The notes under the pieces were generated by a model. That model did not search any database. It worked only from the letters and a program-made list of their open reading frames with translations, and was not told where the DNA came from. The translations under genes were made by a program, and so were the position numbers. 46,305 bases of DNA, from NCBI GenBank assembly GCA_018821925.1, contig JAHJLF010000014.1, positions 1 to 46,305 on the forward strand, given 5' to 3'. Shown one piece after another: positions 1 to 7,774 of this stretch (position 1 is the stretch's first letter; each line of letters starts with the position of its first letter). This DNA is from Candidatus Edwardsbacteria bacterium (lineage in GTDB: Bacteria > Edwardsbacteria > AC1 > EtOH8).

Positions 1-723
1 AATTTATTAGATGGTTTTATAATTATGGGTGATACTATAGATAATAGGGCAGTAACAAAAGTGGTATTTATCAACCTTAATAATAAAGCAACGCTTTTTA
101 ACAATAAAAACAAAGAAGATGTATTTGTTGAAAATGTGGATTACTTGGTATTTGACAAAGAAAGCATAATAAAACTTGATAGTTCTTTATGTGCAATTGA
201 TAGCGTAACTAAAAGTGGTTGTTATAATACATGGGGTTTAATTGATAACAAATTGATTATACAAACATACCCTTATGGTGAAGGACGGGTAGGTTTTGAA
301 TTTAAGCTCAGTAAAAAAGAAAAAGAATTTGTTATTAATGCTTTTACATCCCAGTTCAATGCTTTTAGGAAAAGCGTTAATTTAACCAAACAGTGGATGA
401 ACCTGTTTTCTTTCCCCTATGATAGCAATAATGTTAATAACATAAAAATCCGCATTGATAGCCCAGAGCCATTAAAATTCGAAGGGACATATGTAGCAAC
501 AGGCACAGATCAGGGAAATCAAATAAAAAAAGTTGAGGGGACAACACCCTATATTATTTATCTAAATTGTAAAACCCTTTCTATAACATTAAAGAAAAAG
601 GAAAGAAAGGGAATGCTATATATGCAAATTATTAGAGACAATAAATTTGTTGTTGAAAACTTTACTTCTGATTCTAACCCAATAACCATTGATTGGTCAG
701 ATAGAATTGTTAGAAAACGTTAG
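1..723 (+). CDS. hypothetical protein, AT-rich, probably cut at its 5' end by the window edge
   Basis: I do not recognise this protein. The frame is open to base 1, so the ATG at 25 may be internal and the real start may lie outside the window; no ribosome-binding site precedes that ATG. From the ATG there are 232 residues, rich in Asn, Lys and Ile, with no signal peptide or membrane segment in the visible part. The middle has a short stretch rich in Asn and Asp, and the C-terminal half alternates hydrophobic and polar residues in a way that suggests beta structure. Base composition is much more AT-rich than the respiratory operon that follows, and the gene is followed 28 bases later by another AT-rich unknown gene. 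Together these look like acquired DNA. No function is assigned. Confidence 0.6.
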   Translation, partial: NLLDGFIIMGDTIDNRAVTKVVFINLNNKATLFNNKNKEDVFVENVDYLVFDKESIIKLDSSLCAIDSVTKSGCYNTWGLIDNKLIIQTYPYGEGRVGFEFKLSKKEKEFVINAFTSQFNAFRKSVNLTKQWMNLFSFPYDSNNVNNIKIRIDSPEPLKFEGTYVATGTDQGNQIKKVEGTTPYIIYLNCKTLSITLKKKERKGMLYMQIIRDNKFVVENFTSDSNPITIDWSDRIVRKR

Positions 724-751
724 CATTGCCAACTTTTATTTTGGGTGAAAA

Positions 752-1135
752 ATGATATATATTATCATTATTGTCATATTCTTGCTTGTTCTGACGGTAT
801 ATAAAATTGTATATAACAAAAATAATAAAGAGTATATAAGGATAAAAAAAGAAATTGAATTATCTAAGAAGGCTGGGAACCCAATTGTTGCAGTTATAAG
901 GAGTGAATTGATAGATAAAGAAACATGTAAGTATTGCAGAGAAATTTTAGACTTAAAGGTTGTTAAAACAGATGATCCCAATTTCAAGAAATATTTTCTA
1001 AAGCTACCGCACGCTGGTTGTCGGGGTGTAAATATTTATATTTGCGAATCGGAAAGAGAAGAGTACAGAAACGATCCAAGGCGTAAATTTATACCACCAA
1101 CCGTGGATCAATTAAAATGGATAAACGAAAAATAA
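752..1135 (+). CDS. membrane-anchored small protein with a phage-head-protein-like CxxC / HxxCRG motif
   Basis: This is a 127-residue protein. Residues 2-17 form one hydrophobic helix, followed by Lys-rich residues, so it is probably N-terminally anchored with the rest in the cytoplasm. The soluble part has an Asp-Lys-Glu-Thr-CKYC segment and, about 34 residues on, a Pro-HAGCRG segment. This spacing and context resemble the C-terminal metal-binding motif of phage Mu F / SPP1 gp7 type minor head proteins and related modules found in toxins (D-x-x-TCxxC ... HPxCRC). The resemblance is to the motif only; the protein is far too short to be a head protein and no phage gene lies nearby. It is AT-rich like the gene before it. 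A zinc-binding role is inferred. Confidence 0.6.
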   Translation: MIYIIIIVIFLLVLTVYKIVYNKNNKEYIRIKKEIELSKKAGNPIVAVIRSELIDKETCKYCREILDLKVVKTDDPNFKKYFLKLPHAGCRGVNIYICESEREEYRNDPRRKFIPPTVDQLKWINEK

Positions 1136-1181
1136 CGAACAGTTTTAAATAAGGAACATTTCAAACAATAAGGGTAATTTG

Positions 1182-2072
1182 ATGCTCAGAATATTAATAA
1201 TGGTAATGGCCCTGCTCTTCATATCCCCGCTGCTGGAAGGCATCCTCCGCAAATTCAAGGCGCTGGTGCATTCCCGGATCGGGCCGCCGTTGCTGCAGCC
1301 CTACTGGGACACCCTCAAGCTGCTGGGCAAGGATGATGTCCGTTCTCCCCATTCCATGCTGGGGGCGCTGCCGGCCTACTTAAGCCTGGCCGCCGTCCTG
1401 ATGGCCGGGCTGCTGGTGCCGGTGGGCGGAAGCGCGGCTTTTGCCGGCGGCGATATGATACTGTTCCTCTATATGATAGGCTTCGCCTCGGTGTGCGTGA
1501 TGCTGGCCGGGATGGACTCCGGCTCGCCCTACGCCTTTCTGGGCACTGCCCGGGAGATGATGACCTCCCTGACGGTGGAGCCGGTGCTGTTCATCACCCT
1601 GATCACGGCGGCCCTGAAGACCCACAGCTTCCGCTTTTCCGACATGGCCTTCTACCAGCAGTCCTCCGGCACCTCACTTTCCATGATCATCTCCGGCATC
1701 GCGCTGTTATTGGGCATCCAGGCCCAGCTGTCCAAACTGCCTTTCGACATCCCCGAGGCCGAGGGCGAGTTGATGGGCGGACCGTTCATCGAGATCTCCG
1801 GGCCGACCTTCGCCCTGTACCGCTGGGGCTTCATCATCAAACAGCTGATATTCTCCCTGATCCTGGTGCAGATATTCTTCCCCTGGACCTTCGGCCTCTC
1901 CGGCCTGTGGGCGGTGCTGGCACAGATCGCCAAGATATTGGTGGTGGTCCTGCTGGTCGGGCTGGTGGACGTGGTCAATCCCCGTCTGCGGATAGACCAG
2001 GCCATGATCTATTATTTCGGCGTGGTGCTGACGGCTTTGGTGGGACTGGTGTTTGCGTTGGTAGGAGCGTAA
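1182..2072 (+). CDS. NuoH/HyfC/EchB-like membrane subunit of a group-4 hydrogenase-type complex
   Basis: This is the integral membrane subunit that links the soluble electron-transfer arm to the proton-pumping arm in complex I and membrane-bound [NiFe] hydrogenases (NuoH, HycD/HyfC, EchB). It has about eight hydrophobic segments over 296 residues, the usual length for hydrogenase versions. Family features are visible: the HSRIGPP segment near residue 31, the A-R-E-M-M segment near residue 122, and the conserved acidic loop F-D-I-P-E-A-E-G-E near residue 188. The ATG at 1182 is preferred over an adjacent in-frame TTG because AGGG lies a suitable distance upstream. It is the first gene of the operon and follows AT-rich DNA. 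NuoH-like family membership is secure; a hydrogenase rather than a complex-I or related role is inferred from the neighbours. Confidence 0.93.
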   Translation: MLRILIMVMALLFISPLLEGILRKFKALVHSRIGPPLLQPYWDTLKLLGKDDVRSPHSMLGALPAYLSLAAVLMAGLLVPVGGSAAFAGGDMILFLYMIGFASVCVMLAGMDSGSPYAFLGTAREMMTSLTVEPVLFITLITAALKTHSFRFSDMAFYQQSSGTSLSMIISGIALLLGIQAQLSKLPFDIPEAEGELMGGPFIEISGPTFALYRWGFIIKQLIFSLILVQIFFPWTFGLSGLWAVLAQIAKILVVVLLVGLVDVVNPRLRIDQAMIYYFGVVLTALVGLVFALVGA

Positions 2073-2172
2073 ATTAGTCATTAGATAATAGGGATTGGAT
2101 TATAGGGGAACCATTAATATCTTCGTGTGCTCTGTGGTAAAAAGCAAGTAACTCTTAACAGAAGAATTTTAT
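2073..2172 (+). other. 100-base spacer between NuoH-like and ferredoxin genes
   Basis: No gene is seen here. The spacer is AT-richer than its neighbours and contains a short run (TTCGTGTGCTCTGTGGT) of the kind seen in dispersed non-coding repeats. The spacing is unusually wide for subunits of one complex. No inverted repeat like those around the four-helix-bundle genes was found. Confidence 0.3.
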
Positions 2173-2625
2173 ATGATACTATCAAAATTAAAAGAAGCCC
2201 TCATTTGCTTCAAGAACCTGCGGGTCACCTTCCCCTATCCGCTGAAGCGGAATATCGAGGCCCTTCCGGTGGAGGGTTTCCGGGGCAAGCTGACCATAGA
2301 CGTGGCCAAGTGTATCGGCTGCGCCGGCTGCGCCAATGTCTGCCCCTCGCGGCTGATAGTGATCACCGACCGCCAAGCTGTCCGCAAGCTGGACTTCTAC
2401 CTGGAGCGCTGCACCTACTGCGGCCGCTGCGCCGATGTCTGCCCCGAGAAGGCCATCACCATGACCCAGGAATTCGAAACCGCCACCAACGACGTCCACA
2501 ACGACATGCATATCTCGGCCGAGGTTTACATGGGGACCTGCCAGCGCTGCGGCCGGTGCTTTGAGACCCAGACCATCATAGACAAAATGATGACGGTGGG
2601 GTTCAGGAACGGGACGGGGGCGTAA
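2173..2625 (+). CDS. NuoI/HyfH/EchF-like 2x[4Fe-4S] ferredoxin subunit
   Basis: This 150-residue iron-sulfur protein should pass electrons between a soluble donor or acceptor and the NuoB-like subunit on the cytoplasmic face of the membrane. Two complete CxxCxxCxxxCP motifs are visible, starting at Cys47 (CIGCAGCANVCP) and Cys80 (CTYCGRCADVCP), enough for two [4Fe-4S] clusters. A third, partial motif, CQRCGRC, lies near residue 123 and could bind an extra metal site; many NuoI-type proteins have a C-terminal CxxCxxC of this type. The N-terminal part before the clusters fits the membrane-docking helix of NuoI/HycF. The gene lies between the NuoH-like and NuoK-like genes, separated from the latter by a four-helix-bundle gene. 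Confidence 0.92.
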   Translation: MILSKLKEALICFKNLRVTFPYPLKRNIEALPVEGFRGKLTIDVAKCIGCAGCANVCPSRLIVITDRQAVRKLDFYLERCTYCGRCADVCPEKAITMTQEFETATNDVHNDMHISAEVYMGTCQRCGRCFETQTIIDKMMTVGFRNGTGA

Positions 2626-2654
2626 CGACCGTAGGGAGTTGGAGAAGCGCAATA

Positions 2655-3105
2655 GAAAGTCTGGCGATGTCTGAAATGCCAGACAGGATGGCATGATGAT
2701 GATTAATTGTGTATACGAAAGGATGGAGTAAATATGGAACTGAAGTTTCAGAAACTGGAAGTATGGAATATTTCACTGGAATGCATCGATAAAGTGTACG
2801 CTTTGCTGGAGAAGTATCCCAAGTCCGAAGAATATATCCTGAAACAGCAAGGAAAGAGATCGGTAACTTCAATTGCCCTGAACATTGCGGAAGGAAGCTG
2901 TAAGCATACCAAAAAAGATTTCGCTCATTATATCAATACTGCTGTCGGCTCTTTGGTGGAAACAATAGCGAATCTCAAAATCGGCGTCGCCCGAAAATAT
3001 ATTTCCCCGGCGGAGTTTAAAGGAGCAGAACCATTGTTAGACAAATTATATTTCAAGCTTCTGGCGTTGGAAAAATCGCTGCGGGCATAACCTCGCCAGA
3101 CCTTC
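2655..3105 (+). other. putative IVS-like element 1: four-helix-bundle gene between inverted repeats
   Basis: The four-helix-bundle gene here is bracketed by a 15-nt inverted repeat. Bases 2655-2669 match the reverse complement of 3091-3105 at 13 of 15 positions, with a perfect 9-nt core (GTCTGGCGA / TCGCCAGAC). The right arm starts directly after the stop codon. The left arm can also fold locally with GCCAGAC at 2678-2684. A 7-nt sequence, CGCAATA, occurs just left of the left arm (2648-2654) and again at 3122-3128, which could be a target duplication or chance. The layout matches that of 23S rRNA intervening sequences, where a four-helix-bundle ORF sits in a stem, but here it lies in a protein operon. 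The element status is inferred. Confidence 0.5.
2734..3090 (+). CDS. four helix bundle protein (23S rRNA intervening-sequence protein family), copy 1
   Basis: This small, soluble, alpha-helical protein of about 118 residues belongs to the four helix bundle / 'S23' family (PF05635 type), which also includes Avd, the accessory protein of diversity-generating retroelements. The family is basic and forms pentamers; its cellular role is poorly known. Family marks are the opening 'F-Q-K-L-E-V-W' segment, the 'K-R-S-V-T-S-I-A-L-N-I-A-E-G' helix near residue 50, and a late leucine-rich helix. The ATG at 2734 is chosen because AGGATGGAG precedes it; an upstream in-frame TTG at 2707 adds nine residues without homology. 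It splits two respiratory-complex genes and is one of three diverged copies in this operon, each within inverted repeats. Confidence 0.88.
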   Translation: MELKFQKLEVWNISLECIDKVYALLEKYPKSEEYILKQQGKRSVTSIALNIAEGSCKHTKKDFAHYINTAVGSLVETIANLKIGVARKYISPAEFKGAEPLLDKLYFKLLALEKSLRA

Positions 3106-3223
3106 AGAGGGACATCTCTGACGCAATATCATCGATTGGCTAAAGAAGCAGGCATCTCAAACAGTGCACGTCATATATCGTTAACTCCTCAAACATTATT
3201 TAAGCTTTTATCAAGAAGAGAGT

Positions 3224-3886
3224 ATGGGTGATTTAATCACAACCTTAATGGCCTGCCACTTCATTGCTTCGGTGGGTGCGGCCGAGATCAGGAATTTAAA
3301 GACAGCCACCCTGTTCCTGTTGGTGCAGTCGCTGCTGCTGTCGTTCATCATCGTGGCCTTTGCAGAGAAAAGCCAGAACTACACCCTGTACTGGTGGGCG
3401 GTAATGACCTTCATCACCAAGGTGATAATCATCCCCGGGCTGTTGTGGTGGCACATCAAACGCACCGAGTTCATTGAGGTAAAGCCTCTGGTGAGCTTCG
3501 TGGTGTCGTTCATAATCCTGTCCGTATTCCTGATCGTCTTCTACCAGATGATCCGCACCTATGTGGGCTTCATCGCCCCGACGGTGGAGGCCACCATCGA
3601 GCCGGCCCGCTCGTCGCTGGCCCTGGCCTTCACCATCTTTGTACTGGGACTGTACGTGCTGGTGGTCCACCGTGATGCGGTCAAGATAATCATCGGCCTG
3701 CACCTGATAGAGAACGGCGTCCACCTGGCCCTGGTGACCCTGGTGCCCAAGCTTCCGGTGACCACCATCCTGGGGATAGTCTCCAACGTAGTGGTGGCCG
3801 CGGTGATGCTGCTGTTCCTCACCGAGAGCATCTACAAGGCCTTCGGCAGCGCTGATACCATGAAGCTGTCCAGCCTGAAACGATAG
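3224..3886 (+). CDS. HyfE/NuoK-like membrane subunit
   Basis: This 220-residue, very hydrophobic protein is the hydrogenase-4 component E type, whose C-terminal half resembles NuoK/MrpC. It belongs to the membrane arm, next to the antiporter-like subunit, and is expected to take part in ion translocation. About six to seven membrane helices are visible. The segment 'G-L-H-L-I-E-N-G-V-H' near residue 155 carries the buried glutamate region typical of HyfE/NuoK. AGAAGAGAG just before the ATG at 3224 is a convincing ribosome-binding site. It follows the first four-helix-bundle element and is only 14 bases from the cNMP-domain gene downstream, so those two are surely co-transcribed. Confidence 0.9.
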   Translation: MGDLITTLMACHFIASVGAAEIRNLKTATLFLLVQSLLLSFIIVAFAEKSQNYTLYWWAVMTFITKVIIIPGLLWWHIKRTEFIEVKPLVSFVVSFIILSVFLIVFYQMIRTYVGFIAPTVEATIEPARSSLALAFTIFVLGLYVLVVHRDAVKIIIGLHLIENGVHLALVTLVPKLPVTTILGIVSNVVVAAVMLLFLTESIYKAFGSADTMKLSSLKR

Positions 3887-3900
3887 AAAAGGAGCATAAA

Positions 3901-4377
3901 ATGGTCAACAAGGATGTTTTGAAAAAGCTGAACTTCTTCAGCGATTTCTCCGATGCCGAGCTGGAGAAACTGGCTCCGCTGTTCAGCCAGCGCAGTTATA
4001 GCGCCGATCAGGTAATGATCCCGGAACGGGCGCCCAACAAAGAGATGATAATCCTGGTGGAGGGCAAGGTGGCGGTGGAGGTGGCCACCAGCCTTTCCGA
4101 AAATGCCGACCGTCTGGTGCTGACCATGGAGATCAGCCCCGGCCGCATCATCGAATGGTCCGACGCCTTCGACCTGGTGCAGAGCGGCGGCACCGCCTCG
4201 GCCCGGGCGGTCAGCGACGTCAAAGCGCTGGTGGCCGAGGGGCAGCAGGTATGTCAACTGTGCACCACTGAGCCCCAGATGGGGATCAAAATGCTGCAGC
4301 TGATACTGCAGGTGCTGGCCTCGCGATTAAAAGATACCAGGATGCAATTGGTCAGCATGGCCGCTCAGAGTCAATAA
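3901..4377 (+). CDS. stand-alone cyclic-nucleotide-binding (Crp-type) domain protein
   Basis: This 158-residue protein begins with the opening of the cNMP-binding family ('L-K-K-L-N-F-F-S-D-F-S-D-A-E-L' near residues 7-21) and continues with the beta-roll segment ending in 'I-L-V-E-G-K-V-A-V'. The typical phosphate-binding cassette (G-E-x-x-x-x-R-x-A/S) is replaced by 'R-I-I-E-W-S-D-A-F', so nucleotide binding is doubtful. After the roll there is a helix but no helix-turn-helix domain, so it is not a complete Crp/Fnr regulator. It contains the CQLC motif near residues 117-120. It lies 14 bases after the HyfE-like gene and before the HyfF-like gene, so a regulatory or structural role for the membrane complex is plausible but unproven. 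Confidence 0.8.
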   Translation: MVNKDVLKKLNFFSDFSDAELEKLAPLFSQRSYSADQVMIPERAPNKEMIILVEGKVAVEVATSLSENADRLVLTMEISPGRIIEWSDAFDLVQSGGTASARAVSDVKALVAEGQQVCQLCTTEPQMGIKMLQLILQVLASRLKDTRMQLVSMAAQSQ

Positions 4378-4384
4378 GTTGTTA

Positions 4385-4480
4385 GTCATCGCGAGAAGAT
4401 TATCGTTGATGGGCAAACGAAGCGATCCAGGCATTTTAGATTGCTTCGTCAGATAGTCGGGGAAGCCGTCTCGCAATGAC
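4385..4480. repeat. interspersed imperfect palindrome (GTCAT...ATGAC type), 96 nt
   Basis: The spacer between the cNMP-domain gene and the HyfF-like gene is mostly an imperfect palindrome. The ends GTCATCGCGAG and CTCGCAATGAC pair with one mismatch, and inside GAAGCGATC pairs with GATTGCTTC, also with one mismatch. Elements with these ends are common as dispersed non-coding repeats in many bacterial genomes. Three other elements with the same GTCAT/ATGAC ends lie at 23905-23960, 42395-42541 and 43974-44069. Placed inside an operon, the transcript would fold here and could separate expression of the two sides. Confidence 0.7.
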
Positions 4481-4537
4481 CAAAGACAGCGACAAGATAA
4501 TTTAATAAGCATCAAAGCAATAAAGTAGAGTAAGTAT

Positions 4538-6064
4538 ATGGTTGTAACTATCAATCCCATGGTGGTGTCGATACTGCCGTTCCTGGTTTTCATGGTCCCC
4601 TTGGTGTTCGGCGGGCTGATATTCGCCCTGGGCCGGTTGGGAAAGATCGTTCGCCATGGCCTGGCTTTGACCGGTATAGGCCTGACCCTGCTGATCGCCA
4701 TCATGATGACCGTCCGGGTTTTAAACGGAGAGGTGCTCACCTGGTGGGGCAACAATTTCTACGTGGACGGGCTGTCCACCCTGATGGAGCTGGCGGCCAG
4801 CGTGATGGGGGTGATAGTGGTGGTCTACTCCATGAAATATTTCGGGGCCAAGACCGAGATAGAGGAGGCCCACCCTTACACCAGCATGACCACTTACTAC
4901 GGGCAGATCCTGGTCTTTCTGGGCCTGATGAACTGGACCTGCGCCACCAATAACATCATCATGCTGTATGTCTCTCTGGAGTTCACCACCCTGGCCACCG
5001 TTTTTCTGGTGACCTTCCACTGGAACAAACCGGCCCTGGAGGCGGGATATAAATACCTGTTGCTGGTTACGGTAGGCGTGGTGTTCGCACTGTTGGGCTC
5101 GGTGCTGTTGTATTCGGCGGCCACCCCGTTCCTGCCGGTCTCCCGGGTGCTGCTGTTGACCGAGCTGGGGACCATCGCCACCAAGATACCCAGCAACATC
5201 GTGCTGCTGGCCGCCGCCTTTATGGTGGTGGGTTTCGGAACCAAGGCCGGGCTGGTGCCCTTTCACGCCTGGCTGCCCGACGCCCACGCCGAGGCTCCGG
5301 CTCCGGTGTCGGCTTTGTTGTCCGGCATAGTCATCAAGGTGGGGGCCTACGCTTTGGCTAGGACCATCTCGGTGTTCGCCCCGCACTACGGCACCATTCC
5401 CCTGTTCATCGCCATCCTCTGCTCCATCTCCATGGTCGTGGGCATGATGATGGCCATGACCCAGAACGACCTCAAGCGGATGCTGGCCTATTCCTCGGTG
5501 GCCCAGATTGCCTATGTCATCGAGGGGCTGGGCATGGGCACCTACCTGGGGATCTACGGCGGGCTGATGCACCTGATCAACCACACTATTATCAAGGGAC
5601 TGCTGTTCCTGGCGGTGGGAGCCATCATCTATTCGGCCGGAAAACGCAAGATATCCGAGCTATCCAAAGTAAAATTCAAAATGCCCCTGACGGCCTTCGC
5701 CTTTTTTGTGGGGGTGTTTGCACTTTCGGGGATGCCGCCTTTTAACGGTTTCGTTTCCAAGTTTACCCTGTTCCTGGCATTGGGCGAGGCCAAACTGATG
5801 TGGGCGGCCATCATCGGCATCATCACCTCGCTGTTCACCCTGGTCTGCTTCTTTCGGGCCGGGTATAAGATCTTCTGGTCGGAAAAGGAAGTTCACGCAG
5901 TCGGCGCCGAGGCCACCACCGCCACCGAGGTTCCGGCGGCCATGTGGGTGGGAATGGTCCTGCTGGCTGTCGCGGCCATCGTGCTGGGGGTGTTTCCCCA
6001 GATAATGCATCCCCTGTTGGACAGCGCCACCAAGTGCATTTTGAGGATATTGATCGGGGGCTAA
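4538..6064 (+). CDS. HyfF/NuoN-like proton-translocating antiporter-type subunit
   Basis: This 508-residue membrane protein belongs to the NuoL/M/N-MrpA/D family, closest in layout to hydrogenase-4 subunit F. It is the ion pump of the membrane arm. About fourteen hydrophobic segments are visible. Key family residues can be seen: the helix-5 glutamate in 'Y-V-S-L-E-F' near residue 147, the helix-7 lysine in 'F-G-T-K-A-G-L-V-P-F-H-A-W-L-P-D' near residue 236, and 'K-R-M-L-A-Y-S-S' near residue 313. Only one antiporter-like subunit is encoded here, as in simple Ech-type complexes, versus three in complex I and hydrogenase-4. Its 3' end is followed at once by the second four-helix-bundle element. 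Confidence 0.93.
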   Translation: MVVTINPMVVSILPFLVFMVPLVFGGLIFALGRLGKIVRHGLALTGIGLTLLIAIMMTVRVLNGEVLTWWGNNFYVDGLSTLMELAASVMGVIVVVYSMKYFGAKTEIEEAHPYTSMTTYYGQILVFLGLMNWTCATNNIIMLYVSLEFTTLATVFLVTFHWNKPALEAGYKYLLLVTVGVVFALLGSVLLYSAATPFLPVSRVLLLTELGTIATKIPSNIVLLAAAFMVVGFGTKAGLVPFHAWLPDAHAEAPAPVSALLSGIVIKVGAYALARTISVFAPHYGTIPLFIAILCSISMVVGMMMAMTQNDLKRMLAYSSVAQIAYVIEGLGMGTYLGIYGGLMHLINHTIIKGLLFLAVGAIIYSAGKRKISELSKVKFKMPLTAFAFFVGVFALSGMPPFNGFVSKFTLFLALGEAKLMWAAIIGIITSLFTLVCFFRAGYKIFWSEKEVHAVGAEATTATEVPAAMWVGMVLLAVAAIVLGVFPQIMHPLLDSATKCILRILIGG

Positions 6065-6100
6065 CTGTAATTGTATTACATTGTTTAACAGGCTAAACAA

Positions 6101-6531
6101 GTTTAAGAAGTTTAAGTTATGGCAAAATCTTTTGAAGAGTTGAAAATATGGCAACAGGCCAGAGAATTGACAAATATTGTTTATAAACTAACCGGACAAA
6201 ACAAGTTTCTCAAAGATAATAGCCTGAATAACCAAATGCGAAGAGCTGCTGTATCAATAATGGCTAATATTGCCGAGGGTTTTGAACGGGGAGGAAATAC
6301 AGAGTTTATCCAGTTTTTATACATAGCGAAAAGCTCTTGTGGCGAGTTAAGAAGCCATTTTGTAGTGGCGTTAGATCAGCAATATATCACTGATACGGAT
6401 TTTAACTCGTCAAGAGAAAAAGCCGCTGGACTTTCAGCTATGATAAGCAACATGATTACATATTTGAAGAAAAGCAAAATTAAAGGCGAGAAATACCTTT
6501 AACCCTTTTGAACATATTAAACTTCTTAAAC
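6101..6531 (+). other. putative IVS-like element 2: four-helix-bundle gene between perfect 15-nt inverted repeats
   Basis: GTTTAAGAAGTTTAA at 6101-6115 is the exact reverse complement of TTAAACTTCTTAAAC at 6517-6531. Between them lies one four-helix-bundle gene, beginning 3 bases after the left arm and ending 14 bases before the right arm. Just outside the left arm is a second small hairpin, TTGTTTA at 6081-6087 pairing with TAAACAA at 6094-6100. The 431-nt unit separates the HyfF-like gene from the LivK-like gene. It has the same design as the units at 2655-3105 and 7775-8249 but different repeat sequence. In a transcript the arms would bring both ends of the unit together in a stem. Confidence 0.6.
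6119..6502 (+). CDS. four helix bundle protein, copy 2
   Basis: This 127-residue member of the four helix bundle (S23/IVP/Avd-like) family begins with 'S-F-E-E-L-K-I-W-Q-Q-A-R-E-L' and has the diagnostic helix 'Q-M-R-R-A-A-V-S-I-M-A-N-I-A-E-G-F-E-R-G' near residues 40-59, then 'F-L-Y-I-A-K-S-S-C-G-E-L-R-S'. It is the most typical copy of the three. It is clearly diverged from copies 1 and 3, so the three are not a recent tandem duplication. The protein is basic and lacks a signal or membrane segment. There is no good ribosome-binding site; the A/T-rich left inverted-repeat arm ends 3 bases before the ATG, so translation may depend on whether the stem is formed. Confidence 0.9.
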   Translation: MAKSFEELKIWQQARELTNIVYKLTGQNKFLKDNSLNNQMRRAAVSIMANIAEGFERGGNTEFIQFLYIAKSSCGELRSHFVVALDQQYITDTDFNSSREKAAGLSAMISNMITYLKKSKIKGEKYL

Positions 6532-6548
6532 ATACAGATAGGTATAAA

Positions 6549-7742
6549 ATGAAAAAGGCACTTGTTACGGTAACAATTTTACTGGCCGCAACGACATTAT
6601 TGGTTCTCTCGGGCTGCGAGGGCGGCGGGGAACAGATTCGGATCGGGGTGGCCGCCCCGCTGACCGGAGAGCAGGCCAAGGCCGGACAGGATGTCCTGCA
6701 TGGCGTCCAGCTGGCGGTCTCCGAATGGAATGCCAAGGGCGGGGTGCTGGGCAAAAGGATAGTGATCATCGCCGGGGATGACCGGGCCGATGAGAAGGAA
6801 GCATATATCGTGGCCGAGAAGCTGGCCAATCAGCGCGTCTGCGGAATAGTCGGGCACTACAACAGCCACTGCTCCATCGCCGGCAGCCGGATATATAATC
6901 AAAGAATGCTTCCGCAGATCTCTCCGTCCTCCACCAATCCCAAATTCACCGAGCAGGGATTTATTAATGTGTTCCGCACCTGCGGGCGCGATGACCAGCA
7001 GGGCCGGGTGGCGGCCGATTTCGCGATCAATAACCTGAAGGTAAAAAAGGTGGCCCTCTTTAACGATGGCACCACCTATGGCCGCGGACTTACCGAGGAG
7101 TTCAAGAAATTGATCATCGCTTCGATACAGCTGCCGGCCGGTTCCAGAGGCAAAAACGCCATTCCGGCAGTTGAGATCGTGGCCGAAGCCGAGCTGCAGC
7201 CGGTCAATGAGGGCCAGGCCCCCGGCTATGACGCAGTGCTGGACCCGCTGATCAGCATTCAGCCGGATCTGGTCTACTTCGGCGGCAGCTATCCCGAAGG
7301 AGCGGTGCTGGTGCGGAAGATCAAGGAGCGCAAGTTAAAGAGCGTCTTCATGGCCGGCGATGCCATTGCCAATTCGGTATATCTAAAAGCCGGGGGCATT
7401 GCCACGGAGGGCACCTATTTCACCTTCGGTCCGGCGGTGGAGGACATGCCCGAGGCCGGCAGGTTCTACGGCTCGTTCAAGGCCCGCTACGGCGAGATCG
7501 GGCCGTATTCGGTCTATTCCTATGACGCCGCCATGGTGCTGTTGCAGGCCATCGAAAAGGCCGGGATCACCGCCGGGGATTCGCTGGTCAGCGTGCTGCA
7601 TTCCCAGAAGTTCTCCGGGGCCCTGGGCGAGATTGATTTCAATGCGAAGGGCGACATCACGGCCGCGCCGTATGTCATCTGGAGGGTCAAGGGCGGGGAG
7701 TTTATTCCGGTGAAAGAGGGGGCGGAAAATACTGACAAGTAG
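6549..7742 (+). CDS. LivK-like substrate-binding lipoprotein (type 1 periplasmic binding fold)
   Basis: This 397-residue protein belongs to the branched-chain amino acid/amide binding family of ABC transporters (Peripla_BP_6 type). The N terminus is a lipoprotein signal peptide with lipobox L-S-G-C at Cys23, so it should be membrane-anchored outside the cytoplasm. 'I-R-I-G-V-A-A-P-L-T-G' near residue 30 and 'S-P-S-S-T-N-P' near 125 are typical of the ligand-binding fold. No LivH/LivM permease or LivG/LivF ATPase gene is in the window. Instead it lies between the HyfF-like and NuoB-like genes, flanked on both sides by four-helix-bundle elements. It may be an orphan binding protein or a sensor; a direct link to the respiratory complex is only inferred. 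Confidence 0.88.
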   Translation: MKKALVTVTILLAATTLLVLSGCEGGGEQIRIGVAAPLTGEQAKAGQDVLHGVQLAVSEWNAKGGVLGKRIVIIAGDDRADEKEAYIVAEKLANQRVCGIVGHYNSHCSIAGSRIYNQRMLPQISPSSTNPKFTEQGFINVFRTCGRDDQQGRVAADFAINNLKVKKVALFNDGTTYGRGLTEEFKKLIIASIQLPAGSRGKNAIPAVEIVAEAELQPVNEGQAPGYDAVLDPLISIQPDLVYFGGSYPEGAVLVRKIKERKLKSVFMAGDAIANSVYLKAGGIATEGTYFTFGPAVEDMPEAGRFYGSFKARYGEIGPYSVYSYDAAMVLLQAIEKAGITAGDSLVSVLHSQKFSGALGEIDFNAKGDITAAPYVIWRVKGGEFIPVKEGAENTDK

Positions 7743-7774
7743 ACAAGCAAGGGGTTAAGCAGGTATACGATGGA

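Noticed and set aside
2127-2564. Plus-strand frame overlapping the NuoI-like ferredoxin
   Set aside because: Out of frame with the cysteine motifs, rich in Arg/Pro/His, and starting inside a spacer; a shadow of the ferredoxin gene.
2659-2684. Reading the left arm of element 1 only as a local hairpin (GTCTGGC/GCCAGAC)
   Set aside because: The local hairpin is real, but the longer match to 3091-3105 extends beyond it, so both foldings are kept; the local one alone does not explain the right arm.
2648-3128. CGCAATA direct repeat as target-site duplication of element 1
   Set aside because: It is only 7 nt and the right copy is offset by 16 nt from the inverted-repeat arm; units 2 and 3 show no clear equivalent.
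4721-5584. Long open frame on the minus strand opposite the HyfF-like gene
   Set aside because: It is rich in His, Gln, Gly and Asp, as expected from antisense of a GC-rich membrane-protein gene, with no recognisable domain or ribosome-binding site.
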